DNA from: Cytophagales bacterium
GTDB lineage: Bacteria > Bacteroidota > Bacteroidia > Cytophagales > ES-bin-26
NCBI GenBank assembly: GCA_014379925.1
Contig: JACMKY010000704.1
Span: 1 to 11,243, forward strand
Direction: 5' to 3'
Length of the DNA stretch: 11,243 nt
Shown here: one piece after another, positions 1 to 5,749 of the stretch
How positions within the stretch are numbered: position 1 is the first letter of the stretch
How the letters are laid out: each line of letters starts with the position of its first letter
Position numbers and translations under genes: made by a program
Notes under the pieces: model-generated
The model's input: only the letters and a program-made list of their open reading frames with translations
What the model was told of the DNA's origin: nothing
Database searches by the model: none

Positions 1-84
1 CTGGTTTTTAGCGTAGCGTGGATGATCTTGTGAATAGCTCTAAAACTGCTAACACCTATGTATTCTGCGGCTGGCCTGCTTAGG

Positions 85-504
85 CTAGCTGTTATCACCT
101 TTCCTCTCAATGGGCATTGAAATATGCTGATGCGTAACGATCCATTGGCTATTCATTTTACGTAAGCAGAAAGTTGCCCGCACCCAGTCCTCATTTTTTT
201 CTCCGTTTGGCAGTGTGTTTCCGCACTCAATAAGACAATGACCAAAAGCGACATCATCGCCTGCTGTGATGTCCAAATCGTGAATCTCGAATCGCGTTCC
301 ATTCCCCAACGATGGTTGCCACTCATCCCAACTTTTCCTGTACGCATCAGCTCCCTTGTATTGTAGCGGAGACAAAACATCAAATATCAATATGTCGGTT
401 GCGTGATTAGACAAAACCTCGTCATCATCCCCGTCGCGGGTTGACGTTGCCCATTTCTCTACTAACTCACGGATTTGCGTTGCGTCACTGATTTCAGTTT
501 TCAT
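85..504 (-). CDS. NTF2-like (SnoaL/DUF4440-type) small protein
   Basis: The 139-residue product looks like a complete single-domain NTF2-like protein of the SnoaL/DUF4440 kind (YybH/SgcJ-like). Features I can see are an N-terminal helix (ATQIRELVEKWATSTRDGD), the 'Y-x-G-x-x-x-Y-R-x-x-W' segment (residues about 49-59) typical of these folds, and a C-terminal strand set ending in 'WVRATFCLRK...QWIVTHQHISMP'. Such proteins form a cone-shaped alpha+beta barrel; some are enzymes and many have no known substrate, so I give no reaction. There is no signal peptide, so it is probably cytosolic. The start is the ATG at 504-502; there is no strong ribosome-binding site. Sampled lines of the gene are about 42-50% GC against about 62% sampled in the lyase gene, which hints at acquisition from elsewhere. 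It stands alone; downstream of it (1-84) I see nothing. The fold is fairly sure, the function unknown. Confidence 0.8.
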   Translation of the reverse strand: MKTEISDATQIRELVEKWATSTRDGDDDEVLSNHATDILIFDVLSPLQYKGADAYRKSWDEWQPSLGNGTRFEIHDLDITAGDDVAFGHCLIECGNTLPNGEKNEDWVRATFCLRKMNSQWIVTHQHISMPIERKGDNS

Positions 505-535
505 ATCATTTTCCAGTTATGTTCATGTTAAGTAA

Positions 536-666
536 TCAGCTTTGGTTGATCCTCGTCATGGTGGCGTCGTAGCCCATCTTCACGCCGTCTTGGGTCCAGT
601 CCCAGCGGCCGGTGAGCCTGTTATCGCCGTCGCTGAACTTAGCAATAAACTGCCCCTTGGGGTCTG
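536..666 (-). pseudogene. C-terminal relic of an unidentified small protein
   Basis: The minus-strand frame ending at TGA 538-536 reads DPKGQFIAKFSDGDNRLTG and then RWDWTQDGVKMGYDATMTRI, followed by a short tail. This strand-turn-strand ending with 'LTGRWDW...YDATMTRI' looks like the last part of a small beta-rich domain protein (DUF1579-like endings are similar; that family name is a guess). Upstream of about position 666 the same frame turns into unrelated sequence and then meets TAG just before a TTG at 736, so there is no believable start. At the junction the neighbouring frame carries a different gene start (see the 661-756 entry). I read this as the 3' end of a truncated gene. It could instead be a short chimeric ORF that is translated, which I consider unlikely. 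Confidence 0.5.
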
Positions 667-756
667 GGGCAGAAAAGTGAACTGGTGGTGATTGCGGTTG
701 GCCGCTTCCAGAAACGGCTGTTCGTAGGGATGGCAACTAAAAAAAGCGATCTTCAT
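661..756 (-). pseudogene. N-terminal relic of a D-lactate dehydrogenase-like gene
   Basis: An ATG at 756-754 opens a frame that reads MKIAFFSCHPYEQPFLEA followed by ANRNHHQFTFLPQT. This closely resembles the beginning of Bacteroidota 2-hydroxyacid dehydrogenases of the D-lactate dehydrogenase type, which start 'MK-x-x-FFS-x-x-x-Y(D/E)-x-x-F-x-x-AN' and continue 'H-x-x-x-F-x-E'. After about 32 codons the likeness stops. The frame runs on to a stop at 582-580 through what is, in another frame, the end of a different protein. A complete enzyme of this family has about 330 residues with a Rossmann domain and an Arg-Glu-His catalytic set, all of which are missing here. No Shine-Dalgarno site is visible. 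I infer a deletion or recombination relic; the family call rests only on recognition of the first ~32 residues. Confidence 0.5.
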
Positions 757-842
757 CGGATACCAGTTTTTGTTGAAAAGATGTCAACCCGGAACCCGCA
801 ATGCCCAAGGCGGTGACCAGTACCAGTCCGTGCTTCCCTGCA

Positions 843-986
843 TCAGACAACGGCCAGCAGGGGAAGGTCCGTAAGCCGGGCCACGCGCTGGGTTTCGCCT
901 TCCGAAAATAACCTGCCGAGCCAGTTGTGCATCTGCGGTAGCATAATAAAGATCAGATTATCAACACTTTGGAACACACAGAATCG
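843..986 (-). pseudogene. C-terminal relic of a universal stress protein (UspA family)
   Basis: Reading on the minus strand from just after a TAA (989-987) to TGA (845-843), the frame contains DNLIFIMLPQMHNWLGRLF and then SEGETQRVARLTDLPLLAVV. This fits the C-terminal end of Bacteroidota UspA proteins, where a 'DLIV(M)' strand is followed by 'H-x-W/F-x-x-x-LF-x-x-S-x-T-x-x-x-A' and a final 'T-x-[IL]-PLL-[AV]' strand. Only about 45 residues remain of a protein that normally has 140-290. The in-frame stop and the unrelated sequence upstream (987-1109) rule out an intact gene. The gap 737-842 between this relic and the dehydrogenase relic holds nothing I recognise. Universal stress and lactate dehydrogenase genes can be neighbours in anaerobic-response loci, so both may descend from one lost locus (inference). 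Confidence 0.5.
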
Positions 987-1003
987 TTAGTCCCCGATCT
1001 GTG
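977..1003. other. Small hairpin downstream of the DUF6503-like gene
   Basis: CACAGA plus TCG (977-982 and 984-986, with A983 bulged) can pair with CGATCTGTG (995-1003) around an 8-base loop, giving a nine-pair stem. It lies about 107 bases past the stop of the minus-strand gene at 1110-1868 and could help end its transcript, but no T-run follows on either strand. It could also be chance. Confidence 0.25.
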
Positions 1004-1109
1004 AATCTATCACCCGAAAGGGAGTAATTGGCGGTTCCAACCTTCCCAACCCCTCCGCAGGAACGTTGCCAAAGCAACCCAATTCAACTTCACCAAGCCG
1101 TTCCACCCT

Positions 1110-1868
1110 TCAAAAAGCAGTAAACGCGCTTTCGGGCATTTTGTCCATCACCTTGATGTCGGTCAGCTTGCGTTGACCCCGGTCGCCGGAAAGCTTGATC
1201 TTGCCGTAGGTCTGGTAGTCCTGCCAGGGCATCACGAAATCGGGCGTGGGATTGTCGGCTTTTTTGTAGTAGGCAAACTGCGACACCAGGCGCGTTCCCT
1301 TGTCCACGTAGACGCGGTAGCCGTTTTCGGGGGTTACTCCCACGTTCTGAAAGGTGAGTTGCAGCACATCGGCCCGCCCGCCCGTTTGGGTAGTGTCTTC
1401 GCCCAGGTACTTGAGGGTAACCCCCGAATCCTTGAGTTTGAACGGCATAACCAGCCAGTAGGAATCGTTGATCCAGGCATTGCGGCCTTCCGTCAGGTAC
1501 TTCTTCAGCGAATCGGGTTGGGTTACTTCCACCCCGTCCTTAAACACCTTCCCTTTCAAATCGTTGACGTTGACCATGATCTTGGTGTTGTTCTTCACGT
1601 AGTCCACCCGGACGTTGCCCGTGTATTTGTCCCAGGTGAGGTTGCGAACGCCGAAGAAGTTCCAGGCCAGGTAGCGGGTGGCATCCCAATTCTGGCGTCC
1701 GCCCTGGGCAGCCATCACTTCGTCGGCGATCTGCACCGCTTTCGGATCGGAACCGGCCAGGTTGAAATCCGGCATGGGTGGATTGTCGGAGGCTGTCCGC
1801 TGGGCTTCGGCGGCGAAGCCCAGCAACAACAGGCTGGCAAGTGCCAGGGTTGGCAGGAAAGTTTTCAT
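1110..1868 (-). CDS. Secreted DUF6503-like protein
   Basis: The 252-residue product starts with a clear signal peptide (MKTFLPTL, then a Leu/Ala-rich core, probable cut after Ala22 in 'AEA-Q'), so it is exported across the inner membrane. The mature part contains 'AQGGRQNWDATRYLAWNFFG' near residues 54-73, followed by 'LTWDKYTGNVRVDY', a 'YWLVMPFKLKDSGVTLKYLGE' stretch and a late 'PWQDYQTYGKIKL' strand. These are the marks of the Bacteroidota family I know as DUF6503, a beta-rich, LolA-like outer-membrane-associated protein of unknown function. No lipobox Cys is seen, so it is probably soluble in the periplasm. The start is the ATG at 1868-1866. It is transcribed away from the lyase gene at 2475 and appears monocistronic. 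Length and ending look complete. Family assignment is from recognition; the role is unknown. Confidence 0.85.
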   Translation of the reverse strand: MKTFLPTLALASLLLLGFAAEAQRTASDNPPMPDFNLAGSDPKAVQIADEVMAAQGGRQNWDATRYLAWNFFGVRNLTWDKYTGNVRVDYVKNNTKIMVNVNDLKGKVFKDGVEVTQPDSLKKYLTEGRNAWINDSYWLVMPFKLKDSGVTLKYLGEDTTQTGGRADVLQLTFQNVGVTPENGYRVYVDKGTRLVSQFAYYKKADNPTPDFVMPWQDYQTYGKIKLSGDRGQRKLTDIKVMDKMPESAFTAF

Positions 1869-2474
1869 GCGAGGGAAGGGTTAGGTTTCGGGGAACCATC
1901 CGCCGAAAGCAGCGGACCGGCACCGTGAATCGCAAGGTACTATTTTTCGAGCAGGATTGGAACGAATTCGGGAAGATGACCGGCGGGTGGTCCGCGGTGC
2001 CGCCCGACCGTTTTCCTGGTGTGCGGAAACCGGTTTAACCGGGGAAACGTCCGCTCAGAGCGCTCCCAACGGTCCCGGTCTACCCGCCAGTTACTTCAAA
2101 ATAATCAATTATTTTTTTACTGTCAAGGTATACTTGAATGGCTCTTAAGAAAAAAATCACTTAAAAAAAGAAGATGTAAGAAAAAAATAGAAAAAATAGA
2201 TTTCAATCTTTAGAACACATTACATATTTGTATTGGTTTATCGCAAAGTCATTTATTATTTAATTTTTTATTAAAATTTCCATAAAAAATAGAAAAACTG
2301 ATTCTAAAAAAGGACAAAAACTGACAATGTCCATTCGTGTACTTTGACAAAACGTATTGGCCCGGTACGTGCTTTTTTACTTCATATCTTTGGCCCTGAT
2401 CGAAATTGGCACTGGGTACTTGTATCAAATAGAGTGCCAACTACCTTAAACCACTTAAACCACCACCGGGGGAA
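1869..2474. other. Divergent intergenic region with AT-rich block
   Basis: This 606-bp gap separates the minus-strand DUF6503-like gene from the plus-strand lyase gene and holds no convincing gene. Its first part (to about 2095) has the usual GC content and contains the 13-bp palindrome CCGGTTTAACCGG (2030-2042), nested within GCGGA (2023-2027) and TCCGC (2050-2054). The part from about 2096 to 2345 is extremely AT-rich: I count 21 G or C in the 120 bases 2161-2280, about 17%, with many A and T runs. The end (2346-2474) carries a promoter match and two tandem TTAAACCAC copies just before the lyase start. Curved or nucleoid-protein-bound DNA, or an inserted foreign piece, would both fit. Confidence 0.6.
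2385..2392 (+). promoter_or_regulatory. Candidate Bacteroidota -7 box (TAnnTTTG) for the lyase gene
   Basis: TATCTTTG at 2385-2392 is an exact match to the Bacteroidota primary-sigma -7 consensus TAnnTTTG and lies about 80 bases before the ATG at 2475. The only nearby -33-like element is TTG at 2357-2359, which leaves a 25-base spacer, longer than usual, so the match is only partial. The start of the lyase gene itself is supported by the G-rich stretch 2468-2472 directly before ATG. Confidence 0.4.
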
Positions 2475-4739
2475 ATGCGAACAAAAAGAAAAATTGTACT
2501 CTTCATCGCGGGATTCTTGTCGATATCCCCACTCTTCGCGCAGACCCGTTGGGGACTGTTTTTCACGCAGGAAGAAGTCAACGTCTGGCGCCAACGGACG
2601 GCTTCCGGGCCGTACCGTCAAAAGGGAGACGTCAAAAGCAACTCTCCCGGCGATTGGGACCGGATTCTGAACAACGCCAATTCGTTCGTGGCCAGCCCCT
2701 CCGCCTGGCGTTGGCGCGGCTCCACGGCTGGGGGGTGCGTGCAAAGGTTCTCGATCGAACCCCGCACGGAAGGAACCAAACTACGGGATGCCGCCTTCGC
2801 CTTCCGCCTGACGGACAACTACCGGTACCGCGACGCGGTGCGGAATGAATTGCTGGCGCAGGCCGCCGATCCCCTCACCGACTTCGGCAACGCCTCGCGT
2901 TGGTGCGCGGCTCCCAACGGCCTGGCCGATGCCAATCCCGGCTTCGCAATCACCGAATGGCTGAAGCGACTGCTGGTTGGCTACGACTTCATCCGCAGCA
3001 CCCTTACCCCGGGCGAAAGGCAGACGCTGGACGCCTGGTTTCTGAAAGCCGGGCTGTATTTTCAGAACAGCATGGACAACAACTATGCGTTCAACCGCCG
3101 GTTTGTTGATCGCAACAACGGCAATTATACCCTGACCCAGTATTCCACCGCCAGTGAGAAGGTCAACCCCACCTACGCGACCTACTACGGGGGCTACTCA
3201 GTGGGATTTCTGGCGCAGGCTTACAACAACCGCTGGGCAGCCATCGCCAGCTTCGTCGGGTTAGTGGGACAAAGCCAGGCCCACGCCGGCCTCAAGAAAA
3301 GTGCCAAGATGTGGTACCAGGAATGGATGCGGTACGCGATTTATCCCAGCGGTGACGTGGCAGACATGCACCGCAGTACCGGACCCGGCGTGGACGGGGG
3401 GCCGTCCAACAACGAAAAGGGACTCAACTACGGCTACTCTACCGTGGGGGCAATGGCCCTGTTGGCGGATGCCTTCGCCCGGGCCGGCGATCCCTCCCTC
3501 TACGACTACACGACTTCCGAAGGGGCGTACGGAACCGAAGGAACGCCTAAAAACCTCAAAAAGGTAATCCTCAATTTGTTGGATTACCTCAATCAAAGCA
3601 AATACAAGTACGCGACCACCAACGCGGGCAACGTCGGCCGGAACGAATACCTGATCAACGGCGTGGATCCCAGTGTTTCCGGTGCCAACGAGATCGTCGC
3701 GGATGCGTGGTTCGCCCGGGCAAACCTCTACTACCGGGATAGCAAAATCAGCAACGCCTACGAGCGGAAGGGATCCGGCACGCGGGGATACCCGGAGTGG
3801 CCGCGAAGTGCGGGACCCCACCAACCCTGGAGCGGGCACGCCGATACGTCCCCGGGTGAGCTGCTGATGTGCGGTCAACTGGAAGGAAAAGTCTGGCCCT
3901 TCGGCGGTTCCAACGACGATGATGACCAAAAAGCCGACAACTTGCAGAAAGGGACCATTAACTGGGAATACTGGAAGAACGTCGCTGGAATGGGGGTATC
4001 GGCCGTTCCGGTGAACACCCGGCCGGACGAAGTCCGGGTGCAAACGAGCTTTGAAGCACCCACCGACGTGGCCGAGAACTACGCCGCCCGGATGAGGGGC
4101 TACGTCTTCCCGCCGGTCAGCGGAAATTACGTCTTCTGGATTGCCAGCGACGACCAGAGCGAATTGTGGCTCAGTCGGGACAGCAACCCCGGCAACCGGG
4201 CGAAGATTGCCGTTTGCGAAGGATACACCGCTCCCCGGCAGTGGGACAAGTACGGTTTCCAGCGTTCGGCACCGGTCTACCTGACCGGCGGCCAGAAGTA
4301 CTACATCGAGGCCCTGCACAAGGAAGGGCCGGTTTACGACAACCTGGCCGTGGGCTGGCAGTTGCCCGATGGTCAGCAGGAAAGGCCCATTCCCGGCAAC
4401 CGGCTCGCCCCCTTCGCGGACAATGCCAGTACCAGAACCGAGTCACTGGCCGAAGATTCAACCGTCGTTGAAGAACCCACCGAAGGAGCGTCCGTGCTGG
4501 TATTTCCCAATCCGGCCGACGACCAGCTCACGGTGGAGTGGACGGATATTCCGGACGGGCCAGTGAAAGTTTCCGTCCTGGATCGGTACAACACCGTCCA
4601 CTACCAGCGCGAGTACGCAGCTGGCGACGGGTCTTCCCAGGAAATTGACCTGGCACCGCTGCAACTGGAACCCGGTATCTACTATTTAAAAATTGAATCC
4701 GAGCACCTGAACAAGGTGGTCAGGATTGCTAAGCAGTAA
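2475..4739 (+). CDS. Secreted alginate-lyase-like enzyme with PA14 and T9SS sorting domains
   Basis: The 754-residue protein has three clear parts. Residues 1-22 are a signal peptide (basic MRTKRK, hydrophobic core, cut in 'LFA-Q'). Residues about 25-475 look like the alpha/alpha-toroid fold of the alginate lyase/chondroitin AC lyase superfamily; candidate active-site residues are Asn214/Asn215/Asn217 in 'RNNGNY', His299-Arg300 in 'DMHR' and Tyr319/Tyr321 in 'NYGY'. Residues about 497-648 form a PA14-like beta domain ('Y-x-A-R-M-R-G-Y-V-F-P-P-V-S-G-N-Y-V-F-W-I-A-S-D-D-Q-S-E-L-W-L'), usually carbohydrate-binding. Residues 674-754 are a type IX secretion sorting domain ('VFPNPADDQLTVEW...GIYYLKIE'). 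It should therefore be sent through the outer membrane and cut or anchored there, cleaving an acidic polysaccharide by beta-elimination; the substrate is unknown. No SusC/SusD genes are nearby. The architecture is sure, the exact chemistry inferred. Confidence 0.85.
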   Translation: MRTKRKIVLFIAGFLSISPLFAQTRWGLFFTQEEVNVWRQRTASGPYRQKGDVKSNSPGDWDRILNNANSFVASPSAWRWRGSTAGGCVQRFSIEPRTEGTKLRDAAFAFRLTDNYRYRDAVRNELLAQAADPLTDFGNASRWCAAPNGLADANPGFAITEWLKRLLVGYDFIRSTLTPGERQTLDAWFLKAGLYFQNSMDNNYAFNRRFVDRNNGNYTLTQYSTASEKVNPTYATYYGGYSVGFLAQAYNNRWAAIASFVGLVGQSQAHAGLKKSAKMWYQEWMRYAIYPSGDVADMHRSTGPGVDGGPSNNEKGLNYGYSTVGAMALLADAFARAGDPSLYDYTTSEGAYGTEGTPKNLKKVILNLLDYLNQSKYKYATTNAGNVGRNEYLINGVDPSVSGANEIVADAWFARANLYYRDSKISNAYERKGSGTRGYPEWPRSAGPHQPWSGHADTSPGELLMCGQLEGKVWPFGGSNDDDDQKADNLQKGTINWEYWKNVAGMGVSAVPVNTRPDEVRVQTSFEAPTDVAENYAARMRGYVFPPVSGNYVFWIASDDQSELWLSRDSNPGNRAKIAVCEGYTAPRQWDKYGFQRSAPVYLTGGQKYYIEALHKEGPVYDNLAVGWQLPDGQQERPIPGNRLAPFADNASTRTESLAEDSTVVEEPTEGASVLVFPNPADDQLTVEWTDIPDGPVKVSVLDRYNTVHYQREYAAGDGSSQEIDLAPLQLEPGIYYLKIESEHLNKVVRIAKQ

Positions 4740-4819
4740 TCAGTGCCGGTTCCCCTGGTCACTCCGCTGGGCAGAACCCCGCTTCCCGCAACGGTGGGCG
4801 GCACTCCGCGAAAAGCTTT

Positions 4820-4866
4820 CATTCGCCCCGCGGCTTCCATTCCATCCGGAGGCTGCGGGGCGAGTG
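4820..4866 (+). terminator. Strong GC-rich hairpin, probable terminator of the lyase gene
   Basis: Bases 4824-4838 (CGCCCCGCGGCTTCC) pair with 4848-4862 (GGAGGCTGCGGGGCG) in 15 consecutive positions, two of them G-T, around a 9-base loop. The stem can be lengthened outward to 4820/4866 with one more G-T pair. A run of five T (4878-4882) comes about 11 bases after the stem, further than in a classic intrinsic terminator. The hairpin lies 80 bases past the lyase stop codon, which fits an end-of-transcript role; a structured RNA is the alternative. Confidence 0.5.
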
Positions 4867-4932
4867 CGCGCGAGAAATTTTTCCGTCTCCGGTAGCAAAG
4901 CGTCCGGTTGGCTTTGCCGCGATGCGTACTTT

Positions 4933-5029
4933 TTACGGTGGTTTTATTGGTTCTTCGACGCACTTTTTCTCCATCTTTGAGGAAATACGGAACTTCAGGT
5001 AACGGAACCGGATGAAGCAACCACCGTAA
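4933..5029. repeat. 97-bp segment bounded by 11-bp perfect inverted repeats
   Basis: TTACGGTGGTT (4933-4943) is exactly complementary in reverse to AACCACCGTAA (5019-5029), with a 75-base interior. A second short pair, GGTTC (4949-4953) and GAACC (5005-5009), nests inside with the same symmetry. Between them lies CATCTTTG (4972-4979), one base off the -7 consensus, with TTG at 4947-4949. The segment sits in the 462-bp gap 4740-5201, where I find no believable gene. It could be a structured leader of the small gene at 5202, a miniature mobile element or a chance match; no target duplication is evident. Confidence 0.35.
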
Positions 5030-5201
5030 TCGAGGAAGTTTCGGGAAAATTCCGGCCAGCGAAACAAGGTCGCTTTCATTCGGGAGCAGCAGGCTCGGAA
5101 TTTGGCCGTTGCCGCCCCGGTGCGTTTCTCCCGGTAATCAGGCCGCTTGGTAAGGCTCCGCACCCGGCGGCGATCGCCCCACCCACCCCGAATGGATTGG
5201 T

Positions 5202-5465
5202 ATGTTTGACTTCTTTAAAAAAATCTCTTCCCGGCGCACCCCAGTCAAGCCGATTCTGCTGCTCGCCGACGTCAACGGCGTTCCCCTGCGGGAAGGCGAC
5301 TTGGTGGAATCACTCCGTTACGACCTGGGCCGGTGCCGGGTGCAGTTGGCAGACCCCGGCTACGCCTACGAATCGCTGGCTACCGGCGAACGGGTCGGCT
5401 GGCTTCGCATGGTGGATGCAGCCACCGGCTTCCAGAAAGTGAAAAAAATCGAGACGGACGCGTAA
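5202..5465 (+). CDS. Small uncharacterised protein (87 aa)
   Basis: I do not recognise this protein. It begins MFDFFKKI, then has a beta-rich middle: 'KPILLLADVNGVPLREGD', 'VESLRYDLGRCRVQL', 'YAYESLATGERVGWLRMVD', ending 'KVKKIETDA'. The regular strand pattern and the 'REGDLVESLRYDLGRC' turn suggest a small SH3-like barrel, but this is only an impression. There is no signal peptide or membrane segment, so it should be cytosolic. An overlapping frame (5197-5442) is less protein-like and ends earlier, so I prefer this one. The start at 5202 has no clear Shine-Dalgarno site. It points the same way as the GH13 gene 285 bases downstream. GTAATT/AATTAC (5462-5467 and 5471-5476), spanning the stop codon, could form a weak hairpin. 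Coding status is moderately sure, function unknown. Confidence 0.6.
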   Translation: MFDFFKKISSRRTPVKPILLLADVNGVPLREGDLVESLRYDLGRCRVQLADPGYAYESLATGERVGWLRMVDAATGFQKVKKIETDA

Positions 5466-5623
5466 TTGTGAATTACATTTTAATCAAACCGCTTACCCTG
5501 GGTGTTCAACCAACGGACGCGGTTAACCCGTCGGATGGTTCGAACCTTGTGGTGCAGAAAGCGTACCGTGGAAGTCACCGGATGGATACGGGTTTCGTCC
5601 GTTCTGTCTGCATTGCCTACTCC

Positions 5624-5658
5624 AACCTGTAACCTGCAACCCGCAACCTGCAACCTGC
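5624..5658. repeat. Five tandem copies of the heptamer AACCTGC
   Basis: The units are AACCTGT (5624-5630), AACCTGC (5631-5637), AACCCGC (5638-5644), AACCTGC (5645-5651) and AACCTGC (5652-5658): five head-to-tail heptamers with two single-base variants. Isolated AACCT copies occur just after (5672 onward). Arrays of this heptamer are found between genes in Bacteroidota genomes and give rise to false 'LQVAGCRLQVAG' proteins on the other strand. Here the array ends 91 bases before the first possible start codon of the GH13 gene and lies inside the reading frame that runs up to it. The rest of 5466-5749 has two palindromes, GGTTAACC (5521-5528) and GGTTCGAACC (5537-5546), and no gene. Confidence 0.85.
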
Positions 5659-5749
5659 TTCTCACCTTCCCCAACCTGATATCCCGCCGCCATTCACGGA
5701 GGTAGAACGGCGGCAGGGTTACGCACTCCGGGGTGACTCGACCCTGTTC

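Noticed and set aside
34..46. On the minus strand this 13-mer equals the start of the well-known Streptococcus pyogenes Cas9 crRNA repeat (GTTTTAGAGCTAT).
   Set aside because: Only 13 bases match, there is a single copy, no repeat-spacer pattern and no cas gene; treated as coincidence.
1173..1928. Plus-strand open frame of 251 codons over the DUF6503-like gene.
   Set aside because: The minus strand gives a signal peptide and family motifs; the plus product is low-complexity antisense.
2249..2440. Short minus-strand frame (63 codons) in the AT-rich intergenic block.
   Set aside because: Composition only reflects the AT-rich DNA; no family likeness and no ribosome-binding site.
3261..4319. 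Minus-strand open frame of 352 codons opposite the lyase gene.
   Set aside because: Antisense of a clearly coding region with PA14 and lyase features; no recognisable domain.
4682..5163. Two minus-strand frames (4682-5020 and 4933-5163) in the gap after the lyase gene.
   Set aside because: Basic, Cys-rich and low in pattern; the first overlaps the lyase 3' end and the strong hairpin. Not convincing as proteins.
5201..5208. TATGTTTG, an exact match to the Bacteroidota -7 promoter consensus.
   Set aside because: It overlaps the start codon of the small gene at 5202, so it cannot drive that gene; probably chance.
5480..5674. Minus-strand frame with 'LQVAGCRLQV' repeats.
   Set aside because: A typical false ORF produced by the heptamer array.
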